Below are positions 38,677 through 48,550 of a DNA stretch of 64,000 nucleotides, piece by piece. The notes beneath the pieces were generated by a model that was given only the letters and a program-made list of their open reading frames with translations, was not told where the DNA came from and ran no database searches. Position numbers and translations under genes: made by a program. The number at the start of each line of letters is the position of its first letter. Positions within the stretch are counted from its first letter, which is position 1. Source of the DNA: Iodobacter ciconiae (lineage in GTDB: Bacteria; Pseudomonadota; Gammaproteobacteria; Burkholderiales; Chitinibacteraceae); the NCBI RefSeq assembly GCF_003952345.1, contig NZ_CP034433.1:1736001-1800000 (forward strand), read 5' to 3'.

Positions 38677-41082
38677 ATGACCTCTCGTACCGACTGTTTC
38701 CATTGTGGTGAAACGCTTAGCTCTGATGCGTCCTTCCCTGTCACTTATCGCCACACTGAGCAGCCTACCTGCTGCGCGGGCTGTCAGGCAGTCGCCAATA
38801 CCATTATTCAAAGCGGGCTGGACAGCTATTACACCCAGCGTGATAAACCGGCAGATCGCGCCAAGCCACTTCCCGACGAGCTGCTCGCTCAGCTCAACTT
38901 GTTTGATGATGCCAGTTTACAAGCCAGCTTCGTGCTCAATATCGATACAGATGTCCGTGAAGCTGCGCTCATTTTGGAAGGGATCAGCTGCGCGGCCTGC
39001 ATCTGGCTAAACGAGCGTCATATCCGGCAATTACCAGGCGTGCTTTCCGCCAGCATCAACTACAGTACCCACCGAGCCCGCGTACGCTGGGATGAAAGAA
39101 AAATCCAGCTCTCCACCATTTTGCAAGCTATTGCCGCCATCGGCTATCGTGCCCAGCCTTATGATCAGGCACGCCAGGAAGAAGGCTGGCAAAAACAGCG
39201 CAAAAGTGCACTTTTCAGGCTTTGGGTCGCAGGCCTATCCATGATGCAAGTCATGATGTTTTCTGTGCCCATCTATATGTCAAAAGCAGGCGAGATTGCG
39301 CCGCAGTGGCTTAGCCTCATGCATTGGGCCAGTCTGGTGCTTACCCTGCCTGTCGTACTTTATTCTGCAACGCCCTTTTATGTTTCCAGCTGGCGGGATT
39401 TAAAACGCCGCCGCACAGGAATGGATTTGCCCGTAGCCATTGGGGTATTGGCAGCTTTTATTGCCAGCTGCTACTCACTCATCACGGGCCATGGCGAAAT
39501 TTATTTTGATTCTGTATCAATGTTTGTTTTCCTGCTACTCACAGGCCGCTATCTGGAGATGAGTGCAAGGCGTAAAGCCGGTGCTGCGACCGAAAGGCTG
39601 GTCAAGCTGATTCCTGCTTTTGCCCACAAAATAGACGCTCAGGGCACAGTGGAGGTCACGGTTAACAGCCTGAAAACCGGCGAGCAGATTTTAGTCAAAT
39701 CAGGCGAAACCATTCCTGTCGATGGTATTGTTCGTCAAGGCAGCGGAGAAGTGAGCGAGGCCCTGCTCACAGGCGAAAGCCTGGCCATTCCCAAAACAGC
39801 AGGCATGCCCGTTACGGGCGGTACGCTCAATTTAGCAGCGCCACTTCATATTGAAGTCAGCCATATTGGTGAAAACACCCGTCTTGCCGCCATCATACGT
39901 TTGCTGGATCAGGCTCTGGCCCAGAAACCACGCTTAGCGCTGCTGGCAGAGCAGGTTTCAGGCCGGTTTATCAGCGTGTTATTAATCACCGCCGCACTCG
40001 CATGGCTGTACTGGCATATGCATGACCCGATCCACGCCCTGCCTATTATGGTGGCGGTCCTTGTTATTTCATGCCCCTGCGCACTCGCACTGGCTACGCC
40101 AGTTGCACTGACAACCGCCACTGGCCATTTAGCCCAACTCGGTTTAATGATTGCGCGCAGCCCTGCGCTCGAAACGCTCGCACAGATCACGGATGTAATG
40201 CTCGACAAAACGGGTACACTCACCCACGGAGAGCCACGTATCCAGCACTTTATTGCCAGCCTTGCTACAGAAGAAAAAACACGTACCATTGCCGCATCAC
40301 TGGAAGCTGCATCGGCCCATCCTCTGGCCCGTGCCTTTAGTTTACCGGGAGCCCCCCTGGCCCAGGATATACAAACCTACCCAGGCGGGGGGTTAAGCGG
40401 CGTAGTTGACGGTGTGCTGTACTACATCGGCCACCCAGAGTTTGTAAACCGCCAATGCACTATGCGGATGCCCGACACCGTCCGCCATGCAGAAGGAAGC
40501 CTGATTGCGCTGGCCAGTACAAGCGAATGGCTGGGCGCATTCTCTGTAGCTGATACCTTAAGAGCCGATGCAGCAGACGCCATTGCCGCACTGCACGCCG
40601 CAGGCTTACGTCTGCACCTTGTATCAGGTGATAACAATGCCACGGTACAGGCACTGGCTTTAAATATGCATATCGAAAACGCTGTCGGCAGAGCAACACC
40701 GGGAGACAAGCTGGCTTACATCAATACACTACAGCAGCAGGGCCGCCGTGTATTAATGATCGGGGATGGCGTCAACGATGCACCAGTTTTAGCACAGGCA
40801 GATGTATCAATGGCCATGGGTGCGGGTGTGGATGTAGCGCACGCTGCAGGTGATATGATCCTGCTCAACAATCAGCTCAAACGCTTGCCCCAGGCGCTGG
40901 CACTCGCCAAAAAGACCCGGGCAGTTATCCGTCAGAATTTAGCCTGGGCAATTATTTATAATCTGGCCGCACTACCCTTGGCTGTATGCGGCCTGGTTAC
41001 CCCCTGGATAGCAAGCCTGGGCATGGCGTGCAGCTCACTACTGGTTGTTGTTAATGCGTTGCGACTTAGAGGAAAAAACTAA
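38677..41082 (+). CDS. ccoI: Copper-exporting P1B ATPase for cbb3 oxidase assembly (CcoI/FixI)
   Basis: Moves copper to the periplasm for insertion into the CuB site of cytochrome cbb3. The 801-residue pump has an N-terminal zinc-ribbon-like Cys cluster (CFHCGETL, CCAGC), typical of CcoI; a heavy-metal domain with GISCAACIW (Cys105, Cys108); TGES; the CPC motif near 466-468 (SCPCALALATP); DKTGTLT with Asp510; ASAHPLA; and GDGVNDAPVLAQADVSMAMGAG. It directly precedes ccoS, whose ATG follows the stop codon without a gap, and the ccoNOQP genes, which settles its role against general CopA. Confidence 0.96.
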   Translation: MTSRTDCFHCGETLSSDASFPVTYRHTEQPTCCAGCQAVANTIIQSGLDSYYTQRDKPADRAKPLPDELLAQLNLFDDASLQASFVLNIDTDVREAALILEGISCAACIWLNERHIRQLPGVLSASINYSTHRARVRWDERKIQLSTILQAIAAIGYRAQPYDQARQEEGWQKQRKSALFRLWVAGLSMMQVMMFSVPIYMSKAGEIAPQWLSLMHWASLVLTLPVVLYSATPFYVSSWRDLKRRRTGMDLPVAIGVLAAFIASCYSLITGHGEIYFDSVSMFVFLLLTGRYLEMSARRKAGAATERLVKLIPAFAHKIDAQGTVEVTVNSLKTGEQILVKSGETIPVDGIVRQGSGEVSEALLTGESLAIPKTAGMPVTGGTLNLAAPLHIEVSHIGENTRLAAIIRLLDQALAQKPRLALLAEQVSGRFISVLLITAALAWLYWHMHDPIHALPIMVAVLVISCPCALALATPVALTTATGHLAQLGLMIARSPALETLAQITDVMLDKTGTLTHGEPRIQHFIASLATEEKTRTIAASLEAASAHPLARAFSLPGAPLAQDIQTYPGGGLSGVVDGVLYYIGHPEFVNRQCTMRMPDTVRHAEGSLIALASTSEWLGAFSVADTLRADAADAIAALHAAGLRLHLVSGDNNATVQALALNMHIENAVGRATPGDKLAYINTLQQQGRRVLMIGDGVNDAPVLAQADVSMAMGAGVDVAHAAGDMILLNNQLKRLPQALALAKKTRAVIRQNLAWAIIYNLAALPLAVCGLVTPWIASLGMACSSLLVVVNALRLRGKN

Positions 41083-41289
41083 ATGGAAAGCCTGTATTTA
41101 CTCATTCCTCTATCTGTTTTACTGGTTTTTTTAATTGGAATTCTTTTCTGGTGGTCAGTCAAAGGAGGACAATTTGATGATATGGAGGGCCCTGGCTGGC
41201 AGGTCGTGCAAGACGATGACAGCATGCTTGTGGAGAAAAGTTCCTCTGAAGAAAGAAAAAACAAGGAATTTAAATCTGACGGAGTGTAA
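41083..41289 (+). CDS. ccoS: cbb3 oxidase maturation protein CcoS
   Basis: Small membrane protein needed for cofactor insertion into cbb3 oxidase. Its 68 residues have one N-terminal helix (LYLLIPLSVLLVFLIGILFWW) followed by the family signature SVKGGQFDDMEGPGWQVVQDDD. Adjacent to ccoI with no intervening base. The C-terminal charged tail is variable in the family. Confidence 0.94.
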   Translation: MESLYLLIPLSVLLVFLIGILFWWSVKGGQFDDMEGPGWQVVQDDDSMLVEKSSSEERKNKEFKSDGV

Positions 41290-41312
41290 AATACGCTATC
41301 TGACGAAAGGCA

Positions 41313-41354
41313 TTGATGTACGTCAATAAGACCAACTGCTGAAGCAGCTAGAGT
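41313..41354 (+). promoter_or_regulatory. FNR/ANR-dependent promoter of ccoNOQP
   Basis: TTGATGTACGTCAA (41313-41326) is an FNR palindrome with one mismatch. The hexamer TAGAGT (41349-41354), four of six matches to a -10, is centred 32 bases downstream, the class II spacing. A better -10-like CATAAT lies at 41363-41368 but is badly spaced for class II. Transcription would start near 41361, leaving a leader of about 135 bases before the ccoN ATG. Confidence 0.72.
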
Positions 41355-41494
41355 TCAGCGGGCATAATTACATAAGAAATATTCACAACCAGCAAAGCCA
41401 GTTTTTCCTTACAACGGGCTATATGCGGGTAATTGTACATTTTTCAAGTCCACATTCTCAAAGTCCAAGCTGTTGGAGATCAATCGGAGCTCGC

Positions 41495-42916
41495 ATGGAA
41501 CACCAAGCTACATACAACTACAAAGTGGTGCGGCAATTTGCCATCATGACAGTCATTTGGGGGATTGTCGGGATGCTGGTTGGCGTGATCATTGCTGCCC
41601 AGATGTACTGGCCGGAACTTAACTTTGGCCCTTACTTTCATTTTGGCCGTTTACGACCACTCCACACTAATGCAGTTATTTTTGCATTTGGTGGCTGCGG
41701 CCTGTTTGCCACATCCTACTACGTGGTTCAGCGCACCTGTAATGTGCGGCTGATCTCCGATAAACTCGCCGCCTTCCACTTTTGGGGCTGGCAGCTGGTA
41801 ATCGTTTTAGCCGCCATTACTTTACCTATGGGCCTAACCCGCGGTAAAGAGTATGCCGAGCTGGAGTGGCCAATTACCTGGCTGATCGCAGTGATCTGGG
41901 TCGCCTACGCCATTGTATTTTTTGGCACGATTGCCAAACGTAAAGTGAAGCATATTTATGTCGCCAACTGGTTCTATGGCGCATTTATTCTTGCTGTGGC
42001 ATTGCTGCATATTGTGAACGGCCTGGCCATCCCTGTATCGGCAACGAAATCGTATTCTGTTTACTCCGGTGCAATTGATGCCATGGTGCAATGGTGGTAT
42101 GGCCACAACGCAGTAGGCTTCTTCCTGACAGCAGGCTTTTTGGGCATGATGTACTACTTCGTACCCAAACAGGCAGGCCGCCCGGTTTACTCCTATCGCC
42201 TGTCCGTGGTTCACTTCTGGGCATTGTGCTTTACCTATATGTGGGCTGGCCCGCACCATCTGCACTACACAGCGCTGCCTGACTGGACCCAATCGCTAGG
42301 TATGGTGTTCTCTCTGATTCTGCTGGCACCAAGCTGGGGCGGCATGATCAACGGGATTATGACGCTGTCGGGTGCATGGCATAAGCTGCGTACCGACCCG
42401 ATTTTGAAATTCCTGGTTACTGCGCTGTCGTTCTACGGCATGTCCACATTTGAAGGCCCGATGATGGCCATCAAAACAGTGAATGCACTGTCCCACTATA
42501 CAGACTGGACGGTAGGTCACGTTCACTCGGGCGCTTTAGGCTGGGTAGCGATGATTACCATCGGCTCGATCTACTACCTGATTCCACGCCTGTTCAATAA
42601 AGAAGAAATGTATTCGGTGAAACTCATTGATACACACTTCTGGATTGCAACAATTGGTGTTGTGCTTTATATCTCCTCGATGTGGATTGCCGGTGTAACA
42701 CAGGGTCTGATGTGGCGTGCAGTCAATACAGACGGTACTTTAACTTATGCCTTTATTGATTCAGTTAAAGCATCCTATCCGTATTACTTTATCCGCTTCC
42801 TGGGTGGCCTGTGCTTCTTGTCGGGCATGTTATTAATGCTTTACAACGTGCTGCGTACCGTTTTCTCGGGCCAAGCCGTCGATGCCAAAATTCCGGCCAT
42901 CGCTCAACACGCCTGA
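41495..42916 (+). CDS. ccoN: Cytochrome cbb3 oxidase catalytic subunit I
   Basis: Heme-copper oxygen reductase core with hemes b and b3 and CuB; high oxygen affinity. The 473-residue protein has about twelve membrane helices. Ligand blocks are visible: [14 protein letters not shown] (low-spin heme), [26 protein letters not shown] with the His-Tyr environment, [15 protein letters not shown] (CuB His pair), and [10 protein letters not shown]. The frame opens at 41423; ATG at 41495 with CGGAG upstream gives the family N-terminus [15 protein letters not shown]. Confidence 0.98.
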   Translation: MEHQATYNYKVVRQFAIMTVIWGIVGMLVGVIIAAQMYWPELNFGPYFHFGRLRPLHTNAVIFAFGGCGLFATSYYVVQRTCNVRLISDKLAAFHFWGWQLVIVLAAITLPMGLTRGKEYAELEWPITWLIAVIWVAYAIVFFGTIAKRKVKHIYVANWFYGAFILAVALLHIVNGLAIPVSATKSYSVYSGAIDAMVQWWYGHNAVGFFLTAGFLGMMYYFVPKQAGRPVYSYRLSVVHFWALCFTYMWAGPHHLHYTALPDWTQSLGMVFSLILLAPSWGGMINGIMTLSGAWHKLRTDPILKFLVTALSFYGMSTFEGPMMAIKTVNALSHYTDWTVGHVHSGALGWVAMITIGSIYYLIPRLFNKEEMYSVKLIDTHFWIATIGVVLYISSMWIAGVTQGLMWRAVNTDGTLTYAFIDSVKASYPYYFIRFLGGLCFLSGMLLMLYNVLRTVFSGQAVDAKIPAIAQHA

Positions 42917-42935
42917 TCGAACGGAGAGATAAACC

Positions 42936-43562
42936 ATGAAAAACTTTGTGAATCAGCTACAAAAACGGGTTGAAGAAAACGTTGCCTTCTTAATCATCCT
43001 CACTCTCATTACGCTTAGTATTGCGATGCTGGTTGAAATCTTGCCGCTGATGTTCAGTAATTCAACCACCAAGCCAATTGATGGCGTAAAACCTTACTCT
43101 GCACTGGCTTTAGCCGGGCGGGATGTTTACATTCGTGAAGGCTGCTACAACTGCCACTCACAAATGATTCGCCCTTTCCGTGCTGAAACCGAGCGTTATG
43201 GTCATTACTCTGTCGCAGGTGAATCTGTTTACGATCGCCCATTTCAATGGGGCTCCAAGCGTACAGGACCGGATCTGGCTCGTGTAGGTGCGCGTTACTC
43301 GGATGAATGGCATCGTGCTCACTTGATGAATCCGCGAGATGTTGTGCCCGAATCCAATATGCCGGCTTTCCCGTGGCTTGCTGCCAATAAAGTTGACGCG
43401 GCAATTATGCCCGCCAAGCTAAAAGCACTGAAGACACTGGGCACCCCATATACCGACGCTGAAATTGCTGATTCCGTAAAAGCAGTGGAAGGCAAAACAG
43501 AAATGGAAGCTGTGATTTTCTACCTGCAGGGCTTGGGTCTTGCACTCAAGAACAAGAGGTAA
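42936..43562 (+). CDS. ccoO: Cytochrome cbb3 oxidase mono-heme subunit II
   Basis: Membrane-anchored cytochrome c subunit passing electrons to CcoN. The 208 residues have one N-terminal helix (about 15-40), a heme c motif CYNCH (Cys70, Cys73, His74) in [17 protein letters not shown], and the Met ligand region [10 protein letters not shown]. Standard length. Nineteen bases after ccoN with GGAGAG upstream. Confidence 0.98.
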   Translation: MKNFVNQLQKRVEENVAFLIILTLITLSIAMLVEILPLMFSNSTTKPIDGVKPYSALALAGRDVYIREGCYNCHSQMIRPFRAETERYGHYSVAGESVYDRPFQWGSKRTGPDLARVGARYSDEWHRAHLMNPRDVVPESNMPAFPWLAANKVDAAIMPAKLKALKTLGTPYTDAEIADSVKAVEGKTEMEAVIFYLQGLGLALKNKR

Positions 43563-43568
43563 TTCATC

Positions 43569-43736
43569 ATGGAAATGCTCAACGATCTGCGTGTCTTTTC
43601 GACCGTAATCAGCTTTATCTGCTTTGTGGGTATCCTTGTCTGGGCCTGCAGCAAAAACAGCAAAGCATCCTTTGATGAAGCAGCGCAGCTGCCATTCCTT
43701 GACGATGATCTGCCCTCATCAAACAAGACCTCCTGA
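43569..43736 (+). CDS. ccoQ: Cytochrome cbb3 oxidase subunit CcoQ
   Basis: A short open frame of 55 residues read directly from the sequence: MEMLNDLRVFSTVISF at the start, one membrane helix (about 8-27), then a polar tail with the acidic stretch LPFLDDDLPSS. Size, topology and position between ccoO and ccoP identify it as CcoQ/FixQ, which stabilises the complex. It begins six bases after the ccoO stop. It is easily missed because of its length. Confidence 0.92.
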   Translation: MEMLNDLRVFSTVISFICFVGILVWACSKNSKASFDEAAQLPFLDDDLPSSNKTS

Positions 43737-43755
43737 TTTCTAGAGGATATAAAAA

Positions 43756-44664
43756 ATGACAGATTTTCAAAGTATCTTTTGGGATTATTGGATCGCGATC
43801 ATTGTGATCGGCGGTATTGTGGCAATGACTTTGCTCTTAATGAGCCAGGGCGTTGCAAAACTTAAAAAAGGCGAAAATGCCGAAGTAACCGGCCATAAAT
43901 GGGACGGGGATTTGGAAGAGTACAACAACCCGCTGCCAGGCTGGTGGGTCATGATGTTTTACATGACCATTGTATTTAGCGCGGTATACCTTGTACTCTA
44001 CCCTGGTGTCTGGGGTGGTCTGTGGAAATGGACCTCTTCCGATCAGTACGGCAAAGAGGTTATACAAGCTGATTCCAAGTATCAGGTACTGTACGATAAG
44101 TACTCCAAAATGCCGATTGCAGCTGTTGCCCAGAATCAGGAAGCCAAGGATATGGGTAAACGCCTGTTTCTGACTTACTGTATTCAGTGCCATGGTGCAG
44201 ATGCACGCGGAGCTAAAGGGTTCCCTAACCTCACTGATAGCGACTGGCTCTACGGCAGCTCGCCAGAAAAAATCCTGGAAAGCATCGCAAGTGGCCGTCA
44301 CGGCCAGATGCCGGCATGGGGCGCGGTACTTGGTGAAGAAAAAGTAAAAGATGTTGCCAACTATGTATTGCAGTTGTCTGGCAAACCACGCAATGAGCTG
44401 CGTGCCAGCCGTGGCGCTGAAACATTCAAGCAAACCTGTGTTGCTTGTCATGGCAGCGACGGTAAGGGCAATCAGGATTTGGGTGCACCAAACCTGACTG
44501 ACAATATTTGGTTATATCAGGACACGGAAGCGTCTATCATTGAAACCGTAACCAATGGTCGCAGCAATGTAATGCCAGCATGGAAGGATTTCCTTGGGGA
44601 TGCCAAAGTGCATTTACTGGCTGGCTATGTTTATGGCCTCTCCAATAATGAGAAAGCAAAGTAA
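43756..44664 (+). CDS. ccoP: Cytochrome cbb3 oxidase di-heme subunit III
   Basis: Electron entry subunit with two c-type hemes. The 302 residues have an N-terminal membrane part (helices about 10-32 and 63-83) with the family motif TGHKWDGDLEEYNNPLPGWW, and two heme motifs: CIQCH (Cys142, Cys145, His146) and CVACH (Cys228, Cys231, His232). Met ligands are likely in GQMPAWG and NVMPAWK. Ends the ccoNOQP unit and is followed by a strong terminator. Confidence 0.98.
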   Translation: MTDFQSIFWDYWIAIIVIGGIVAMTLLLMSQGVAKLKKGENAEVTGHKWDGDLEEYNNPLPGWWVMMFYMTIVFSAVYLVLYPGVWGGLWKWTSSDQYGKEVIQADSKYQVLYDKYSKMPIAAVAQNQEAKDMGKRLFLTYCIQCHGADARGAKGFPNLTDSDWLYGSSPEKILESIASGRHGQMPAWGAVLGEEKVKDVANYVLQLSGKPRNELRASRGAETFKQTCVACHGSDGKGNQDLGAPNLTDNIWLYQDTEASIIETVTNGRSNVMPAWKDFLGDAKVHLLAGYVYGLSNNEKAK

Positions 44665-44720
44665 ACAGGGTATCCTGGGTGTCCTCGCAAAATATCGCCG
44701 GGACAATGCCCAACACCACT

Positions 44721-44750
44721 AAAACGGGCGGGTTTATCCCGCCCGTTTTT
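44721..44750 (+). terminator. Intrinsic terminator after ccoP
   Basis: AAAACGGGCGGG (44721-44732) and CCCGCCCGTTTT (44738-44749) form a GC-rich stem around TTTAT, followed by T. It separates ccoNOQP from ccoG, which begins about 60 bases later. Confidence 0.93.
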
Positions 44751-44812
44751 CCTTGATCGAAATCCTTTGTACTGAAATTCATGCAAAGCGTTTTGCCTGG
44801 AGTAGTTTTAAA

Positions 44813-46249
44813 ATGAGTAAAAAGTTACGAGATATCCCCGTCACCCTAATCAAAGGCGATGGCGAATATGAAGAAATCCACCTCTATAGCAAACATAAAA
44901 AAATCTACCCGCGCTGGGTAAATGGTTTATTTAATCGCTGGCGTATCCTGTTTGTTGCAATCACTCAGCTATTCTTCTACAGCATGCCCTGGCTGCAAAT
45001 AAATGATCGCCAGGCACTACTCTTCAATATCAGTGAACACACTTTTTATATCTACGGTTTTGTTTTTTTCCCACAGGATTTCATCTATCTCACCGCCCTG
45101 CTCCTCGCCAGTGCAATTGGCCTCTTTGCCTGGACAACGGCCGGCGGGCGACTCTGGTGTGGTTATGCCTGTCCTCAGACTGTCTATACCGAAATTTTTC
45201 TCTGGATAGAAAAATGGGTGGAAGGCGATCGCATGGCACGTATCAAGCTTGATAATGCGCCTGCCACTGCACGCAAAATTCGTTTAAAAACGATTAAGCA
45301 CAGTATCTGGATTATTCTCTCCCTCTGGACCGGTTTTACCTTTGTGGGTTATTTCACCCCAATTCGCTCGCTATGGAGCGAAATAGCTCAATTTGGCCTG
45401 AGCCCCTGGGAAACTTTCTGGGTGTTTTTCTATGCATTTGCCACCTATGGCAATGCGGGCTGGATGCGTGAGCAAGTCTGTAAATATATGTGCCCCTATG
45501 CTCGTTTTCAGAGCACCATGTTTGATGCAGACACCTTAATTATTTCTTATGATGCCGAACGTGGTGATGCACGCGGCAGCCGTAAAAAAGGCGCCGACTA
45601 CAAAGCAGCCGGCCTTGGCGACTGCATTGATTGCACGGTATGCGTGCAAGTTTGCCCCGTGGGCATCGATATCCGCGATGGCTTGCAATACGAGTGCATT
45701 GGCTGCGCCGCCTGTATTGATGCCTGTGATGAAATTATGGATAAAATGCAATACCCTCGCGGCTTGATCCGCTATACCACCGAAAATGCACTGGAGCACA
45801 AATATCCGGAACGCGATATCATCAAAAAGATCACCCGCCCACGCGTGATGATGTATGTCTTGGTACTGATCATCATTCTGGGCATTACCATCGGCTCTTT
45901 AGTCATACGAAAACCAATTAAAGTTAATATATCCCGCGATCGGATGACCATGGTGCGCGAAGTTGAAGATGGCTGGCTGGAAAACAGCTACCGCTTACAA
46001 ATTCAGAATGCAGATGAAAAAGACCACAGCTATATCATCACCACCGATGGCCTGTCCGGATCAAGAACTATTATCGAAGGCACCGGTCAGATCTTTGTGC
46101 CTGCTACCGCCAGCCAAGACATTGGTGTGCGTGTTCAGGTTGCCCCAAGTAAAGCAGGCCCCGGCGGACATGAAATGCATTTCATCATTACGGCCAGCGA
46201 CAATCCGGCTATTCAGGTTCGTGAAAAATCTAGCTTTTTAGGACGATAA
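44813..46249 (+). CDS. ccoG: cbb3 oxidase accessory protein CcoG (FixG/RdxA), cupric reductase type
   Basis: Membrane iron-sulfur protein implicated in reducing Cu(II) to Cu(I) for cbb3 assembly. The 478-residue protein has the N-terminal block YSKHKKIYPRWVNGLFNRWR, several membrane helices, WCGYACPQTVYTEIFLWIE, KYMCPYARFQS, a ferredoxin-like region with CIDCTVCVQVCPVGIDIRDG and CIGCAACIDACDE, and a C-terminal immunoglobulin-like domain (about 380-478). The frame opens at 44753, inside the terminator region; ATG at 44813 after GGAG is preferred. Start codon spacing is slightly long. Confidence 0.95.
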   Translation: MSKKLRDIPVTLIKGDGEYEEIHLYSKHKKIYPRWVNGLFNRWRILFVAITQLFFYSMPWLQINDRQALLFNISEHTFYIYGFVFFPQDFIYLTALLLASAIGLFAWTTAGGRLWCGYACPQTVYTEIFLWIEKWVEGDRMARIKLDNAPATARKIRLKTIKHSIWIILSLWTGFTFVGYFTPIRSLWSEIAQFGLSPWETFWVFFYAFATYGNAGWMREQVCKYMCPYARFQSTMFDADTLIISYDAERGDARGSRKKGADYKAAGLGDCIDCTVCVQVCPVGIDIRDGLQYECIGCAACIDACDEIMDKMQYPRGLIRYTTENALEHKYPERDIIKKITRPRVMMYVLVLIIILGITIGSLVIRKPIKVNISRDRMTMVREVEDGWLENSYRLQIQNADEKDHSYIITTDGLSGSRTIIEGTGQIFVPATASQDIGVRVQVAPSKAGPGGHEMHFIITASDNPAIQVREKSSFLGR

Positions 46250-46250
46250 A

Positions 46251-46754
46251 ATGGAAAAAGACCCAATGGAGAATCAACCCTGGTATAAACACTACCATGT
46301 CTGGCTGCTGATTCTTTTTCCTGCAGCAGCTGTCATTGGTGGCATTAATATGCTTTTCCAGGCCATCAAAACCGATGATGGCCTGGTCAGTGATGATTAC
46401 TACAAAGAGGGGCAGGAAATAAACAGCCAGATCCATCGTGATACCAAAGCCGCTGCGCTGGGCCTGAGCGGCCAGCTCATGCTGGGCGAAGACGGCCAAT
46501 CCGTTCGTATTCAGCTCAATAAAGCTGTCAAAGATGATTTAATACTAAAGTTGATGCACCCCACCCGCGCGGGTCAGGACCAGACCGTTATCCTAAGCAA
46601 GCAGGCACCTCAGTTTTATGCTGGAAAACTAAAAAATGCCCTGACCCAGCCCCGCTGGCAGGTGGAGCTAAGTGATACAACCCTGCAGTGGCGCTTAAAA
46701 GCCGAATGGAAAATCAGCGATGCTGAAGCCCTGGCACTCACCCCGGTGCTTTAA
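46251..46754 (+). CDS. ccoH: cbb3 oxidase assembly protein CcoH (FixH)
   Basis: Small membrane protein that associates with CcoN and the assembly machinery. The 167 residues have WYKHYHVWLLILFPAAAVIGGINML as anchor, then the family signature KTDDGLVSDDYYKEGQEIN and a periplasmic beta-rich domain. It starts one base after the ccoG stop with AGGACG upstream. Ends the ccoGH unit before an intrinsic terminator. Confidence 0.92.
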   Translation: MEKDPMENQPWYKHYHVWLLILFPAAAVIGGINMLFQAIKTDDGLVSDDYYKEGQEINSQIHRDTKAAALGLSGQLMLGEDGQSVRIQLNKAVKDDLILKLMHPTRAGQDQTVILSKQAPQFYAGKLKNALTQPRWQVELSDTTLQWRLKAEWKISDAEALALTPVL

Positions 46755-46761
46755 ATTTTCG

Positions 46762-46790
46762 ATAGTCCGCTCAACGCGGGCTATTTTTTT
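46762..46790 (+). terminator. Intrinsic terminator after ccoH
   Basis: ATAGTCCGC (46762-46770) pairs with GCGGGCTAT (46776-46784), one T-G wobble, around a 5-nt loop and is followed by six further T. Confidence 0.88.
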
Positions 46791-47166
46791 GCCCATAAAG
46801 ACATCAGCTAAATAAGCTTAGCTTTTTACCATAGCGACCATGCCGCACCATCAAAAAAACAAGCTTACCAAGCCATCATCAACCTACGACGTGTCAACCA
46901 AAAATTCAAAAGTAAACTTAGTTCCATCATTGCAGTGTAACTATTACGCCAACCCAATGTTAATTAAGGAAGTTTGATGAGAAAAGACATTCTGTTACCC
47001 TAGCCGCACTCAAATATCAAACCACTCCGTAACAAATAAAACCTATAAATCTTCCATCACCCCAGCTATTTACCCCAAACGCATGAAGTCGGTATCAGCC
47101 CGGCCTTTCTTCTGTAACAAACGCTCACGCCTCATAAATGGCCAGCGCACTCTTATCGGTGATTCT
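46791..47166 (+). other. Intergenic region with an eight-codon mini-ORF
   Basis: About 375 bases with no credible gene. One notable item is ATG at 46977 with AAGGA at ideal spacing, encoding only MRKDILLP before a TAG (46977-47003). It could be a leader peptide, the decayed start of a lost gene, or chance. The frame of the downstream peptidase extends to 47083 but without a ribosome site. Confidence 0.35.
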
Positions 47167-48492
47167 ATGCCACGTATGATTCAATACTTTGCCAGAAGAA
47201 TGAGTAATCGCTCTAGTGACATCACCCCTCGCTTTATCTCACGCAGCTGGCTTATAGTACTCATTCCCTCCTTTATTACCCTTACCGCCTACGGTGTTGC
47301 AGAGTTCGGACCAAAAGAAGAAATAAAACTCAATACTCAGACCGAATTACTAACCATGCCACCCTTATTATTTACCCAGAACCATAGCCCGATCTGGCAT
47401 GAAGATGTAGTTCGTGCAGGGGACACGCTGTCGGCGGTACTTAACCGGCTAAACATTGACGACAGCCTGGCCAGCCAGTTTATCAAAACAGACCCTATCG
47501 CCAGAGCCTTATTTGAGCTGCATGCAGGACGTAGCTTAAGGGCAAAAACGGAGCGCTCGGGTGCTTTACTGGAACTGCATTACCTCAACAATAAAAACCA
47601 GGAAATAAAAATTACCCGCCAAGGCGATAGATTTATCGCCAGCATCAATGAAGTGAATACCCAGCAACACACAGTAGTTAAATCCGGCACGATCAACAGC
47701 TCGTTTTACGCCAGCACCGATCAGCTCAATATTCCTGACGATGTCACCAAACAACTCATCGATATTTTTTCCGGTCAGATCGATTTTCACCGTGGCCTGC
47801 AAAAGGGAGACCATTTTAGCGTGGTGTATGAAAGCTTTACCCATGACGGTATTGAGATTAAAACAGGAAAAATTCTGGCCGCTGAATTCAACAATAAAAA
47901 TAAAACCCTGCAAGCACTGTGGTACGCCCCTCCGGGCAATAGTGAAGGGGCTTATTACACACCAGATGGCAACAGCCTAAAGCAATCCTTTTTAAAAAAC
48001 CCGGTTGAATTCTCAAGAATCAGCTCCGGTTTCAAGCTACGCTTTCATCCCGTGCTAAAATCATGGCGGCAACATAAAGGGATTGATTTTGCGGCATCCA
48101 CCGGCACCAGAATCATGTCCTCAGCCGATGGTGTGATCAGCAAGATCACCCAGGACAACAGCGGTTATGGCAAGCATATTGAAATCAACCATGATGGCAA
48201 ATACAGCACGCTTTATGCGCATATGTCGGCGTTTACCCCCGGCTTAAAACAGGGCTCTAAAATCCAGCAAGGCCAGGTTATCGGTCTTGTTGGTGCTACA
48301 GGCCGGGTCACTGGCCCACATTTGCATTACGAATTTAAAGTCAATGGCCAGCAAGTTGATCCGATTGCGCTTAAGCTGCCGACGGCCAAACCTATTGAAA
48401 GCCGGCATTTAGCACACTTTCAGCCCATTGCCGCTCAAGCCAGGGATCAATTGGCTTTCCTGCATAAAATAGAGCAGGCGCGCGCTGATTAA
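47167..48492 (+). CDS. M23 family peptidoglycan metalloendopeptidase
   Basis: Predicted zinc endopeptidase cutting peptide cross-links of the cell wall. From ATG at 47167 (GGTGA upstream) it has 441 residues: an N-terminal membrane anchor (LIVLIPSFITLTAYGVAEF), a LysM/OapA-like segment (EDVVRAGDTLSAVLNRLNI), a Csd3-like middle domain (SFYASTDQLNIP, FHRGLQKGDHFSVVYE), and the LytM domain with the zinc motifs HKGIDFA (HxxxD) and GPHLHYEF (HxH), which indicate an active enzyme rather than an EnvC/NlpD-type activator. ATG at 47200 is an alternative start. Followed 58 bases later by anmK, a recycling enzyme. Confidence 0.9.
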   Translation: MPRMIQYFARRMSNRSSDITPRFISRSWLIVLIPSFITLTAYGVAEFGPKEEIKLNTQTELLTMPPLLFTQNHSPIWHEDVVRAGDTLSAVLNRLNIDDSLASQFIKTDPIARALFELHAGRSLRAKTERSGALLELHYLNNKNQEIKITRQGDRFIASINEVNTQQHTVVKSGTINSSFYASTDQLNIPDDVTKQLIDIFSGQIDFHRGLQKGDHFSVVYESFTHDGIEIKTGKILAAEFNNKNKTLQALWYAPPGNSEGAYYTPDGNSLKQSFLKNPVEFSRISSGFKLRFHPVLKSWRQHKGIDFAASTGTRIMSSADGVISKITQDNSGYGKHIEINHDGKYSTLYAHMSAFTPGLKQGSKIQQGQVIGLVGATGRVTGPHLHYEFKVNGQQVDPIALKLPTAKPIESRHLAHFQPIAAQARDQLAFLHKIEQARAD

Positions 48493-48550
48493 ACAATAGG
48501 TGCTTTATATGGGTAAAATCCATTCCAGGCACAGAGCAGAGAGATAAAGA

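Noticed and set aside
43837..44451. 204-residue minus-strand frame opposite ccoP
   Set aside because: Shadow of the conserved cytochrome gene; its translation shows no family resemblance.
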